Positions 1 through 8,366 of a stretch of DNA of 47,359 nucleotides are shown one piece after another. The position numbers were made by a program, and so were the translations under genes. Under the pieces are notes generated by a model. The model made no database searches, was not told the origin of the DNA, and was given only the letters and a program-made list of their open reading frames with translations. The number at the start of each line of letters is the position of its first letter. Position 1 is the stretch's first letter. Source of the DNA: Solobacterium sp. (GTDB lineage: Bacteria; Bacillota_I; Bacilli_A; Erysipelotrichales; Erysipelotrichaceae); contig JAFWFE010000020.1 in the NCBI GenBank assembly GCA_017512555.1, positions 1 to 47,359 on the forward strand, in the 5' to 3' direction.

Positions 1-11
1 AACCTCCTCTT
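1..11 (-). promoter_or_regulatory. Ribosome binding site of a gene starting beyond the left edge
   Basis: Read on the minus strand these bases give AAGAGGAGGTT, a strong Shine-Dalgarno sequence, so a minus-strand gene probably starts just outside the window. Confidence 0.45.
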
Positions 12-54
12 ATTCCTTTCGTTGTAGTTTCGCAGACCACACACGAAATTATAA

Positions 55-73
55 GCCAGGAGGCTTTTTTTCA
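55..73 (+). terminator. Small terminator-like hairpin
   Basis: A five-base-pair stem AAGCC/GGCTT with a four-base loop is followed by a run of T on the plus strand. No plus-strand gene ends here inside the window, so its role is unclear. Confidence 0.3.
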
Positions 74-98
74 TGATCTCTCCGCTAAAGCTTTTTGG

Positions 99-123
99 AC
101 CCCCAGACTATCTGGGGGTTTTA
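99..123 (+). terminator. Rho-independent terminator
   Basis: A perfect nine-base-pair stem ACCCCCAGA/TCTGGGGGT with a three-base loop is followed by TTTT on the plus strand. It may insulate the convergent side of the metal ATPase gene; no plus-strand gene that would use it is visible in the window. Confidence 0.5.
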
Positions 124-125
124 AT

Positions 126-180
126 GGCTTTGCCAAGCCAAAGAACCACCGGCTGTACACCGGTGGTTTTACATTTCCCC
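126..180. repeat. Palindromic element resembling an IS200/IS605-type end
   Basis: Two hairpins lie side by side: GGCTT-TGCC-AAGCC (126-139) and ACCACCGG/CCGGTGGT (145-167), the second followed by TTTTACAT. The hairpin and the TTTTACAT tail recur in the same orientation at 47231-47257. Hairpins of this kind occur at the ends of IS200/IS605 elements, so this may be a solo relic. No transposase is present here. It could instead simply terminate the metal ATPase transcript. Confidence 0.35.
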
Positions 181-198
181 TGTAAATCCGTATCCTGT

Positions 199-2280
199 TT
201 AGCAGTTTTCTCCTAACAAATCCGTCATGGAATGCAGACTGACTGCCAAAGTAGAAAGATTATGAAGCCAGGCGGCAGATGCTGCCGGCAGAATACCAGC
301 TGCTCCGGAAACGATCAGAGCCGTATTAAATGTCATGATAAAGCGATAATTCCTATGTATTCTCTGATCCAGACGGTCAGAAATATCTTTCAGCACGATC
401 AAGGCATTCAGATTATCTTCCGAAATGGTCACATCCGCGATCTCTCTCGCAATTGCCGCACCATCACTCACGGCGATACCGCAATCCGCCTCGGAAAGCG
501 CAGGTGAATCATTGATACCATCTCCAAGCATGATTACTTTTTTGCCGGATTCATGTTCTTTCTTTACAAAAGCTGCTTTGTCTTCCGGCAATACTTCTGC
601 CTGCCAATGATCAACACCGGTCAAAGATGCTACTGACGCAGCTGTACGTGAAGAATCACCGGTCATCATGACAGTACTGTGAACCCCTCGTTCTTTTAGT
701 GCCGCAATCACTGCAGGAGCTTCAGGCCGAATCGGGTCTTCGATACAGATGACCGCAGCAAGTTTCCCTCCGACCGCAAGATACAGATGACTATATTTAT
801 CCGGAATCTGTTCAAACTTTTTCTTTTCCCGTGCAGGTATCTTTACCCCTTCATCTTCGAACACAAAGTGCCAGCTTCCAATTACAGCCTTCTTTCCGTC
901 TATCGTACTGGCAATACCATGAGCGACGATATATTCGACTTTCGTATGACGTTCTGCATGCATTAGTCCACGGTTTTCTGCTTCGGCAACAACAGCATTT
1001 GCCATGGAATGAGGATAATGCTCTTCCAGACATGCTGCAAGTCTCAGCATTTCATTCTCATCATTCTTTCCGAACGGAACAACCATCGCTACCTTTGGTC
1101 TGGAATATGTCAAGGTTCCGGTCTTGTCAAATACGACAGTCTCTGCTTCGGCTATATTTTCCAGGAATTGTCCGCCCTTGACCGAGATCCTGTGACGTGC
1201 GCATTCCCGCATTGCCGAAAGAACAGAAATCGGGATAGAAAGCTTCAGCGCGCAGGAATAGTCTACCATCAGTACAGCCAATGCTCTTGCCGTATTCCGG
1301 GTGAGCAGGTATGTAATAATCGTGCCTGCAAAGGAGTAAGGCACAAGCTTGTCAGCCAGATGAATAGCTTTGGCTTCGGTTTCCGATTTCATCTTCTCCG
1401 ATTCTTCGATCATCTTTACGATCCGGTCATATCTTCCGCTTCCGGCTGTACTTGTCACACGTATCCGGCATTCACCTTCCTCAACAACTGTACCGGCATA
1501 GACCGGAGATCCCGGTTCTTTCGGAGAAGGAACAGATTCTCCTGTCATCGAAGACTGATTAACCGTCATTTCTCCAGATTCAACAATACCGTCCAACGGA
1601 ATGGTATTGGAGGAGTGAACAAGCATGATATCTCCTTCATGTACGTCGCTGACATTCACCAATATCTGTTCACCTGACGCACTAAGTATCCATACTTTAT
1701 CTATATTCAAAGCCATGGATCTTGCCAGATCATCGACAGATTTCCTGTGCGTATAATCCTCCAGTATTTCACTCAGTCCAAGCAGGAACATGATTGATGA
1801 CGCAGTCGAAAAATCACCTGTAAATACAGACACTCCAATCGTTGTTCCGTCTAGTACAGGTACTTCGATCCTGCCCTTTACCAGCGTCTTCAGCCCTTTC
1901 CAGACATACGGAACAGCATTCATAACAGTAACTGCATTCCGTACCGCTGCCGGCAGGAACAGCTTTTTGAAGACACGTTTTGTACAATGCCAGAAGACCT
2001 TCTCTTCAAAATCCCTAGTCAGTTTTCTGCCGGACAAATCTGCGGCTTCTGCTTCATGATCTTCATAATGAAAAACCGATAAAGCGTGCAGTATTACCTC
2101 ACTGTCTTCGTTCCAGAGAATTACTACGTTTCCGGTACGCTCACTGACTCTGGCACTCCTGATTCCCCGGATACCCAGCAGGTATTTTTCCAGTATACAT
2201 GCCTGTTCAGGCGTCATAAAAGACGTCCCGACATGTACACGCATCCTTCCTGCAGACATATGCTGAATGACACATTTCAT
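199..2280 (-). CDS. Heavy-metal translocating P-type ATPase (CtpC-like)
   Basis: This 693-residue membrane pump has the full P1B-type catalytic layout: actuator TGES at 246-249, phosphorylation site DKTGT at 385-389, an HP-loop motif near 421-425 and the hinge GDGIND at 586-591. The metal-site motif in the transmembrane helix, normally CPC or similar, reads SCALK (342-346). The N-terminal 80 residues resemble a degenerate heavy-metal-associated domain without a CxxC. It is preceded by a small DUF6110-like protein and by a promoter carrying two palindromes shared with the flavodoxin/DUF3793 genes. Family knowledge links this subgroup (mycobacterial CtpC and relatives) to manganese or zinc; the metal here is not determined. 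I infer metal export or metallation of secreted proteins. Confidence 0.88.
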   Translation of the reverse strand: MKCVIQHMSAGRMRVHVGTSFMTPEQACILEKYLLGIRGIRSARVSERTGNVVILWNEDSEVILHALSVFHYEDHEAEAADLSGRKLTRDFEEKVFWHCTKRVFKKLFLPAAVRNAVTVMNAVPYVWKGLKTLVKGRIEVPVLDGTTIGVSVFTGDFSTASSIMFLLGLSEILEDYTHRKSVDDLARSMALNIDKVWILSASGEQILVNVSDVHEGDIMLVHSSNTIPLDGIVESGEMTVNQSSMTGESVPSPKEPGSPVYAGTVVEEGECRIRVTSTAGSGRYDRIVKMIEESEKMKSETEAKAIHLADKLVPYSFAGTIITYLLTRNTARALAVLMVDYSCALKLSIPISVLSAMRECARHRISVKGGQFLENIAEAETVVFDKTGTLTYSRPKVAMVVPFGKNDENEMLRLAACLEEHYPHSMANAVVAEAENRGLMHAERHTKVEYIVAHGIASTIDGKKAVIGSWHFVFEDEGVKIPAREKKKFEQIPDKYSHLYLAVGGKLAAVICIEDPIRPEAPAVIAALKERGVHSTVMMTGDSSRTAASVASLTGVDHWQAEVLPEDKAAFVKKEHESGKKVIMLGDGINDSPALSEADCGIAVSDGAAIAREIADVTISEDNLNALIVLKDISDRLDQRIHRNYRFIMTFNTALIVSGAAGILPAASAAWLHNLSTLAVSLHSMTDLLGENC

Positions 2281-2319
2281 CGGTTTTACCTCACAGTTTC
2301 TGTTTTAAACTACGGATGC

Positions 2320-2580
2320 TCAGGCAGCATCCTCAATTACTTTTTCTGTCTCTTCCCGTTTTCTGTCTTCATTGATCTGACGCGCATCAGCCGCAATATC
2401 TCCGGCATTTTCACGCAGTTCGTCAACAACTCTCAGAGTTTCATCTGCACACCGCATTCCTGCCGCAGTAATCTTTGTGTATACCTTTTTCGCATCCTTT
2501 GACGTCAGTACTTTCAGCCCTGCAGATCCAAGCAGGAATCCATACGCAAGAAATCTCGTCTTTGTCCAGTTCATACTCAT
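2320..2580 (-). CDS. Small DUF6110-like protein, partner of the metal ATPase
   Basis: This 86-residue protein has one short hydrophobic stretch near the N-terminus (about residues 8-26) and then a charged, probably coiled helix rich in E, D, R and K. It matches my memory of DUF6110 proteins, which sit directly in front of P-type ATPases. The layout is analogous to the mycobacterial DUF1490 (PacL) proteins, which sit beside CtpC/CtpG-type pumps and scaffold them. The gene lies 39 bases upstream of the ATPase and is almost surely cotranscribed. No C-terminal cysteine or histidine metal site is visible, unlike PacL1. The scaffold or chaperone role is inference. Confidence 0.7.
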   Translation of the reverse strand: MSMNWTKTRFLAYGFLLGSAGLKVLTSKDAKKVYTKITAAGMRCADETLRVVDELRENAGDIAADARQINEDRKREETEKVIEDAA

Positions 2581-2611
2581 TCTCCCCGATGTTATTCTGA
2601 AATCATCTATT

Positions 2612-2627
2612 GTTAGTTTATTCTAAC
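2612..2627. promoter_or_regulatory. Operator GTTAG-N6-CTAAC (downstream copy)
   Basis: A perfect palindrome, GTTAGTTTATTCTAAC, lies just downstream of the expected transcription start of the DUF6110/ATPase genes. The same 16-base architecture occurs at 2638-2653, 20099-20114 and 20128-20143. It recalls metal-dependent repressor sites of the DtxR/Fur type but has a different spacing, so the regulator is unknown. Confidence 0.6.
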
Positions 2628-2635
2628 TAACTATT

Positions 2636-2664
2636 AGGTTATTCATTTCTAACTTATTTGTCAA
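2636..2664 (-). promoter_or_regulatory. Promoter of the DUF6110/metal ATPase genes
   Basis: A perfect -35 TTGACA (2659-2664) is followed after 17 bases by a weak -10 TAACCT (2636-2641). The palindrome at 2638-2653 covers the -10 and half of the spacer, a placement that suits repression. Confidence 0.5.
2638..2653. promoter_or_regulatory. Operator GTTAT-N6-CTAAC (upstream copy)
   Basis: GTTATTCATTTCTAAC differs by one base from the palindrome GTTAG-N6-CTAAC. It overlaps the -10 and spacer of the ATPase promoter, 26 bases from the perfect copy centred at 2619.5. Confidence 0.5.
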
Positions 2665-2667
2665 TGT

Positions 2668-2707
2668 TCAAAAAAAGCATGGAGAGTTTTTACTGCCCCA
2701 TGCTTTC
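2668..2707 (-). terminator. Terminator of the sugar/polyol operon
   Basis: On the minus strand AAAGCATGG pairs with CCATGCTTT across a 15-base loop, and a run of T follows. It lies directly after the FGGY kinase stop codon and separates that operon from the metal ATPase promoter. Confidence 0.75.
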
Positions 2708-2730
2708 AACGTATTTCTTTTGTGGAGGAT

Positions 2731-4329
2731 TTACCAGTCTACTGCCTTGATCGCGGCTTTCTCGATCTCCAGACCTGCCAGATAATGTTTTGTGAATTCT
2801 TCGAATCCCTTCACTTCTTCGGGATCCGGTTCCACCGCATCTCCGGTCAGACCTGCGAATACACGCTGATCCAGATACTCTTCCAGCTTGCCGTTCTGCT
2901 TGCCGTCTGCCATGTACGCAGCCAGTAAGGCAATACCCCAGGCACCGCCTTCAGACGCTGTCGCCATCACGGTTACCGGTGTATTTACTGCCGCGGCAAG
3001 CACCTTCTGCATGACTACCAGTGTCTTGAACAACCCGCCGTGTCCCATGATCCGGTCAAGTTTCACACCTTCATCCTTCAACAGGATATCCATGCCAAGC
3101 TTTACGGCACCCAGAGACGTATACAGATTCACCTTGAAGAAATTCGCCAGGTTGAAGTTACTCTGCGGTGTACGCACAAACAACGGACGACCTTCGTTGA
3201 TAAACGTGATATTCTCTCCGGAATAATACCCGTAGGACAATAATCCGCCGCAGTCCGGATCACCGGTCATGGAGTGTGTATACAGCTTCCCGAACAACGT
3301 GCCCATGTCCGCTTCCACGCCCATCAGATCACAGAACTCCTTAAATAATCCCACCCAGGCATTCAGATCCGAAGTACCGTTATTCGCGTGAGACATCGCT
3401 ACCGGGAAACCCGAAGGTGTCGTTACCATATCGATCTCCCGGTACAGTTTGCTTAACTGATGTTCCAATACCACCATTGCGAAATTACTGGTACCGGCAG
3501 ACAGATTCCCTGTACGCGGAGCCACGGAATTTGTTGCGGTCATGCCTGTACCGGCATCGCCTTCCGGAGGACACAGAGGAATCCCGGGACGCAGATTCCC
3601 GCTGTCATCCAACAGCGCGGCGCCTGCCTCTGTCAGAGTTCCGGCATGATCACCGGCCGTCAATACCCTGGGGAAGACTTCTCTCAGACGGATCTGCGGA
3701 TATCCCGCCTCAGAGACCATCTTGTCGAAAATCTCCACCATGGATGTGTTGTAGTCCAATGTATCAGAATCAATCGGGAACATCCCTGCCGCATCACCGA
3801 CACCGATGACCTTCTGCCCAGTCAGCTTGTAGTGCAAATACGCAGCCAGCGTGAATACACTTGCGACATTCTGCGCATGTGCCTCTTTGTCCAGCATACG
3901 CTGATACAGATGCGCAGCCGACCAGCGCAGAGGAATATTGAAATTCAGCGCTTCCGTCAGGGCATCCGCCGCTTTTGTGGTATTCGTATTTCTCCAGGTC
4001 TGGAAACGCGCTATCTGATGATCATCCTTGTCCAGGGCAATATACCCGTGCATCATTGCGCTGATCCCGATTGCCCCGAACGTTACCGGGGTAACACCAT
4101 ACTTCTCTTCGACTTCCTGACGCAGGCTCCGGTAACACGCACGCATTCCCGTATCCGCATCTTCCAGGGCATAGGTCCATACACCATCCACCAGGGAATT
4201 CTCCCATTCATAACCACCGGTAGCCAGCACATTGCCGTCGTAGTCAATCAGAACACCCTTGATCCGGGTAGAACCGAACTCAATACCTAAAGCAGTCTTA
4301 CCCTGCTCAATCAACTCTCTCGCACCCAT
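2731..4329 (-). CDS. FGGY-family carbohydrate kinase (xylulokinase-like)
   Basis: The protein of about 532 residues has the FGGY N-terminal fold signature GIEFGSTRIKGVLID and the C-terminal ATP-binding region with GHGGLFKT and ATASEGGAWGIALLAAY. It phosphorylates a sugar or sugar-like substrate with ATP in the cytoplasm; xylulose or ribulose are the usual substrates, but the exact one cannot be read from sequence. The frame runs further upstream, yet the start at 4329 has GGAGG seven bases ahead and begins with the conserved N-terminus, so the longer version is rejected. It is the last gene of the importer/dehydrogenase operon, where it would commit the ketose made by the dehydrogenases to the pentose phosphate pathway. 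Confidence 0.85.
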   Translation of the reverse strand: MGARELIEQGKTALGIEFGSTRIKGVLIDYDGNVLATGGYEWENSLVDGVWTYALEDADTGMRACYRSLRQEVEEKYGVTPVTFGAIGISAMMHGYIALDKDDHQIARFQTWRNTNTTKAADALTEALNFNIPLRWSAAHLYQRMLDKEAHAQNVASVFTLAAYLHYKLTGQKVIGVGDAAGMFPIDSDTLDYNTSMVEIFDKMVSEAGYPQIRLREVFPRVLTAGDHAGTLTEAGAALLDDSGNLRPGIPLCPPEGDAGTGMTATNSVAPRTGNLSAGTSNFAMVVLEHQLSKLYREIDMVTTPSGFPVAMSHANNGTSDLNAWVGLFKEFCDLMGVEADMGTLFGKLYTHSMTGDPDCGGLLSYGYYSGENITFINEGRPLFVRTPQSNFNLANFFKVNLYTSLGAVKLGMDILLKDEGVKLDRIMGHGGLFKTLVVMQKVLAAAVNTPVTVMATASEGGAWGIALLAAYMADGKQNGKLEEYLDQRVFAGLTGDAVEPDPEEVKGFEEFTKHYLAGLEIEKAAIKAVDW

Positions 4330-4354
4330 ACATGTACCTCCGTACAAGGGAATA

Positions 4355-5131
4355 TTAGAAGCACGTAAACGCGCCGTCAACGATGAAATCTGATCCTGTG
4401 GTAAATCCGGCCGCATCACCCGCCAGATATACACAGACTGCCTGTAATTCTTCCGGCATACCGAGTCTTCCCATCGGAGCCATGGCATTCCACTGGGCGA
4501 TCAGCGGCTGTAAGGTCGGAGAACTCAGAGTCAGATCTGTACCGATATATCCCGGAGAAAGACTGTTTACACGCACACCACGCTTTGCCCACTCTATAGC
4601 CAGGGATTTGGTCAGCTGGATGACACCAGCCTTGGACGCGTTATACGCACACTGCGGCTGCGGCACATTGACGATATGCGCGGACATACTTGCGGTATTG
4701 ATGATACTTCCGCCGCCGTTTGCCAACATATATCTTCCGGCAATCGTATCGGTCAGGAATACGCTGTTCAGGTTTACATCGATATTCTTTTTCCACTGTT
4801 CATAGGTCATGGTCTCCGCAGGCTCATTGATACAGATACCGGCATTCGCATGACAGAAATCCAGACCACCAAGTTGTCTGACAACCTCATCCACCATTGC
4901 CTGTACATCACTCTCTTTTGTCACGTCACACTTGATCGCAATGACCTTACGTCCTGTCGCTTCCGCAATTTCCGCAGCTGTCTTTTCCGCTGTTTCCAGA
5001 TCAATGTCAACAATCGCCACATCCGCGCCTGCTTCCGCAAACGCTGTCGCTGTGCACTTACCGATACCGCGTGCTCCGCCTGTTACGAACCCTTTTTTGC
5101 CGTCAAGACGCATTTTTTCAATAATACCCAT
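4355..5131 (-). CDS. SDR family oxidoreductase
   Basis: This classical short-chain dehydrogenase of about 258 residues has the NAD(P)-binding TGGARGIG motif, a catalytic serine in NTASMS and the YNASK catalytic tyrosine/lysine pair. An aspartate after the second strand (VDID) suggests NAD(H) preference. The frame extends upstream to a GTG, but the ATG at 5131 has GGAGG at good spacing and is preferred. It lies between the mannitol dehydrogenase fusion and the FGGY kinase and probably oxidises a polyol or aldose intermediate of the same pathway. The substrate is unknown. Confidence 0.88.
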   Translation of the reverse strand: MGIIEKMRLDGKKGFVTGGARGIGKCTATAFAEAGADVAIVDIDLETAEKTAAEIAEATGRKVIAIKCDVTKESDVQAMVDEVVRQLGGLDFCHANAGICINEPAETMTYEQWKKNIDVNLNSVFLTDTIAGRYMLANGGGSIINTASMSAHIVNVPQPQCAYNASKAGVIQLTKSLAIEWAKRGVRVNSLSPGYIGTDLTLSSPTLQPLIAQWNAMAPMGRLGMPEELQAVCVYLAGDAAGFTTGSDFIVDGAFTCF

Positions 5132-5241
5132 TGTGTGCAATCCTCCGTTTCTACTCCTTCTATTCACACATAATCAATACATAGAAAGGTATCCCGAGAA
5201 ATGATTCAGGATACCATTTGGATTTGTACAATTACAGATGA

Positions 5242-7257
5242 TTATAGAATCTGGTTGAATTCCAGTTTCTCGTTGTTAGGCCCGATAATGGTGAAGAACT
5301 TCACCCCGTTGGCATAGTACGGAAGATACACCGGACCGTCTTCTCCTTCCGCAAACGTATATCCTGCAGCCTTGACTGCTTCATACACTTTGTCAATATC
5401 CCTGACATTCATGGCAATATGATCCCAGGCACCCCATACCGGATGAACCTGATCAGAAGTATAGGTTTCAATCACAACTTCATTTAGCCGCAGGAATGCG
5501 CATTCCCTGTCTGTTGCTTTCCAGTCAATGGTAAAGCCTAAACCTTCATAGAATGCCAAAGTCTCAATAAAGTGATCTGTAGGTAAGCCAAGATGTTGGA
5601 TATTGGTAACCTGTTCACGCATCTTACCGGTAAATGTCTCTTTTCCCCAGAGATATTTCTTCAAGACTTCACGTACAGCACCAGGACCTGCAATTTCTTC
5701 CTTGAACATCTCTTCGATCTTACTTCCGATACCCGATTCATACAGGTTACTGCCGAAGATATTCGCGTTGGATAATACAGGTTTCAGCTTTTCACCGACC
5801 TCTTCCGGGTGACCCAGACGGAAGTTCTTCTGCATGTAGTCCCAGATTTCCTTACCGCGGGGATCCGGTGCCAGTTCAAACGCAGTCCCGTTATCGTCTA
5901 CCGCAAGCATATATCGTAACCAGCCGGTAATTGCCAGAGGTAATGCCACAAGCTTCTCTGCTGTACCATACTTCTGTACATATGCCTTGATCGTCTCACC
6001 GAAACGGATACCCACCATCTGTGAAATATCCACAGAAATACGCTGTGATGTATCTCCCAGATACTTGTTCGGGAATCTCTCGGTAAACAGTTCATCCAGG
6101 AATTCTGTCGGAGACAAGATCTCCGGATCCGGCACAACATCCATACCTTCCACATAACTGACACGTCTTGCCAGTTCTGCCAGTTCCGGATCAAACATTC
6201 CGTCCGCGAAGTATTCATACCCCAGCAGACAATCATACGTCGTCAGCGCTGTATGTACAGGATTCAGACATACCGTGACCTTCATGCGTTCAGATTTGTT
6301 TACGGTCTCACGGTCAGTCATGTATACACCGGCTTTTTCCAGCGGCGGTCTGCCGTTGGGGAAACGATCTTCCACCACTAGGTACTGCGGACCTTCCGCA
6401 TTCACAAACGGGGCAATAAACGTATGCTTGGAAGTAACCACAGGCATCATGTTCTCCAGTCCGCGCGCTTCCAGATCTCCGGCAATCTCTTCACTTGGTC
6501 TCGGGGTGATCTTATCGATCATCGTCCAGGGGAATGACACCTGCGCCTCATCGGAAATAAACGACATATACTCCGGCGTTACCTTCCCCTGACGATACCA
6601 CTCTCCGGCAACTTCCAGCACCGCATTACGTAACGTTTCACCGTTCCGTGAACAGTTATCCATGGATACCAGTGCCAGCGGTGTTCCGCCTGCCTCAAAG
6701 CGTTCCTTCAGCATTGCGGCCAGGATCGCCGGCACACTGCTTACTAATGCCGGTCCCTGTTCGATATCCTTCAGGACAAACGGATAATACGCACCGTTTT
6801 CATCCTTCAGCGCATACCCTTTCTCTGTAATGGTAAAGGTTACCATCTGCAGGGTAGGACTGCAGAAGATCTCTTTCAGACGTGCCCAGCATTCCGGACA
6901 GGACGCATCCGCTCTTACCGCTTCACCGAATACCCCGATTACCTTCCGGTCTACGGTTCCATCCGCATGCAGGATCACATTCAGAGAAAGATTATCAAAC
7001 GGTGTATAGATCTTATCCAGAACTTCATAGTCAAAACTCTCAACACAGGTGATACCACTCTCCATCAGACCGCTTTCCACCAGCTGATCCGCAATACTGC
7101 CGTTAAATACACGGAAGATATTCCCAATCCCGAAATGGACCCATACCGGATTCTGTCTGGTTTTCTCAGCCAGCGCTTCCGGATCATATCCCGGAAGCCT
7201 GATGTCTGCCTTGGCAAATGCTTCTCTATCCTTGATTCCCGCAAATGTCAGTTTCAT
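5242..7257 (-). CDS. Mannitol dehydrogenase family protein fused to a C-terminal VOC domain
   Basis: The 671-residue product is longer than the usual 480-550-residue long-chain mannitol/fructuronate dehydrogenases. Residues 1 to about 545 carry the family pattern: an N-terminal Rossmann region (VHFGIGNIFRVFNG), then a helical C-terminal domain including VCLNPVHTALTTYDCLLGYEY, where a conserved N-x-x-H sits. From about residue 550 the tail starting NIQHLGLPTDHF is a glyoxalase/bleomycin-resistance (VOC) domain with HIAMNV and a terminal EKLEFNQIL. The start ATG at 7257 follows AGAGGTGT; a GTG two codons earlier is less likely. It should interconvert a polyol or uronate with its ketose using NAD(P). 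The VOC half may be a metal-dependent epimerase or a binding module. Confidence 0.85.
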   Translation of the reverse strand: MKLTFAGIKDREAFAKADIRLPGYDPEALAEKTRQNPVWVHFGIGNIFRVFNGSIADQLVESGLMESGITCVESFDYEVLDKIYTPFDNLSLNVILHADGTVDRKVIGVFGEAVRADASCPECWARLKEIFCSPTLQMVTFTITEKGYALKDENGAYYPFVLKDIEQGPALVSSVPAILAAMLKERFEAGGTPLALVSMDNCSRNGETLRNAVLEVAGEWYRQGKVTPEYMSFISDEAQVSFPWTMIDKITPRPSEEIAGDLEARGLENMMPVVTSKHTFIAPFVNAEGPQYLVVEDRFPNGRPPLEKAGVYMTDRETVNKSERMKVTVCLNPVHTALTTYDCLLGYEYFADGMFDPELAELARRVSYVEGMDVVPDPEILSPTEFLDELFTERFPNKYLGDTSQRISVDISQMVGIRFGETIKAYVQKYGTAEKLVALPLAITGWLRYMLAVDDNGTAFELAPDPRGKEIWDYMQKNFRLGHPEEVGEKLKPVLSNANIFGSNLYESGIGSKIEEMFKEEIAGPGAVREVLKKYLWGKETFTGKMREQVTNIQHLGLPTDHFIETLAFYEGLGFTIDWKATDRECAFLRLNEVVIETYTSDQVHPVWGAWDHIAMNVRDIDKVYEAVKAAGYTFAEGEDGPVYLPYYANGVKFFTIIGPNNEKLEFNQIL

Positions 7258-7277
7258 ATACACCTCTTTACAGAGTT

Positions 7278-8351
7278 TTACTCTCCGTCTGTTTCTTCCG
7301 TATCAACATCGATGAGTACTTTCATCGTTGTCTCACGATTCATCTCGATATACTTATATGCCGCAAGATATTCTGAAAACTTGAAATGCTTTGTCTGTAA
7401 CGGCTTCAGGACGATCTTTCCTTCATTGACCAGACGGATTGCGTCCACATAGTCTTCATGTCTGTACATCATGGTCGTATCCAGGTCTAATTCATGATCG
7501 TTCAAGGTGAACAGATCTACTGTTGCCGGTCCCGCAAACACTGCCACGAGGATGATCTTGGAACCCTTACGGGCATACTTGATTGCCTGTCCCATGGTGA
7601 TATTATTACCGGCACAGTCGTAGATCACATCTGCCTTATCCGGTCCGAAACACTCAACCAGCGCTTCTCCGAAATTCTGCTTTTTCGTGTTGACCGCATA
7701 GTCCACACCGCATTTCTTTGCCAGATCCAGACGATAGTCAGAAATATCCGTAATCAGTACTTCTGCCGCGCCTAAAGCCTTGCAGGTCTGCGCCAGGAGG
7801 ATACCGATCGGACCACAGCCCAGAATCGCTACCTTACTGCCTTCCAGTTCCGGGAATCTTCTTGCCGCATGTACGGTAACCGCCAAGGGTTCGATCATCG
7901 CACCGTCCGCATACGTCATCTCATCCGGCAGCGGTGTAACTTTAGACTTATCTACACAGAAGTATTCACTTGCCATACCTGTGGTCTGGAACCCCATGAC
8001 CTTCAGATTCTCACACAGGTTATACTTCCCGTGACGGCACGGATAGCACTCTCCGCATACGACCTGAGGTTCTACCGTAACCTTCTGTCCGACATGGAAT
8101 TCTTCGCATCCCTCGCCAAGCTTACAGATCTGTCCGGAGACTTCATGTCCCTGGGTAACCGGATATCCTGTACCGGAGTGTTCCCCGTAGTACACGTGGA
8201 TATCACTGCCGCAGATACCGATTCTCTTCATCTTGATCAGTACTTCGCCTTCCTTAGGCTCCGGAATCTCAATATCACGGAAGATGATCTCTGCTGCTTC
8301 CGCAGTTCCCTGCGCAGGTTTCAACATTACCTGTTGTTTCATAGTAGCCAT
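7278..8351 (-). CDS. Zinc-dependent alcohol dehydrogenase (sorbitol/xylitol dehydrogenase-like)
   Basis: The 357-residue medium-chain dehydrogenase has the catalytic zinc region (GICGSDIHVYYG, then GHEVSG), the four-cysteine structural zinc loop in the CGECYPCRHGKYNLC stretch, and the Rossmann motif AILGCGPIGILLA. The start ATG at 8351 is preceded by GAGGAG. Relatives oxidise sorbitol, xylitol, arabinitol or threonine; the operon (sugar importer, kinase, second and third dehydrogenases) argues for a polyol. It lies between the esterase and the mannitol dehydrogenase fusion with short gaps, so it is cotranscribed. Confidence 0.9.
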   Translation of the reverse strand: MATMKQQVMLKPAQGTAEAAEIIFRDIEIPEPKEGEVLIKMKRIGICGSDIHVYYGEHSGTGYPVTQGHEVSGQICKLGEGCEEFHVGQKVTVEPQVVCGECYPCRHGKYNLCENLKVMGFQTTGMASEYFCVDKSKVTPLPDEMTYADGAMIEPLAVTVHAARRFPELEGSKVAILGCGPIGILLAQTCKALGAAEVLITDISDYRLDLAKKCGVDYAVNTKKQNFGEALVECFGPDKADVIYDCAGNNITMGQAIKYARKGSKIILVAVFAGPATVDLFTLNDHELDLDTTMMYRHEDYVDAIRLVNEGKIVLKPLQTKHFKFSEYLAAYKYIEMNRETTMKVLIDVDTEETDGE

Positions 8352-8366
8352 ATATTATCTCCTCTA

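Noticed and set aside
1009..1677. Plus-strand frame of 222 codons inside the metal ATPase
   Set aside because: It is a shadow of the well-supported P-type ATPase on the other strand, with no family resemblance.
3460..4290. Plus-strand frame of 276 codons inside the FGGY kinase
   Set aside because: It is opposite a clearly coding kinase gene, lacks a ribosome binding site and shows no domain.
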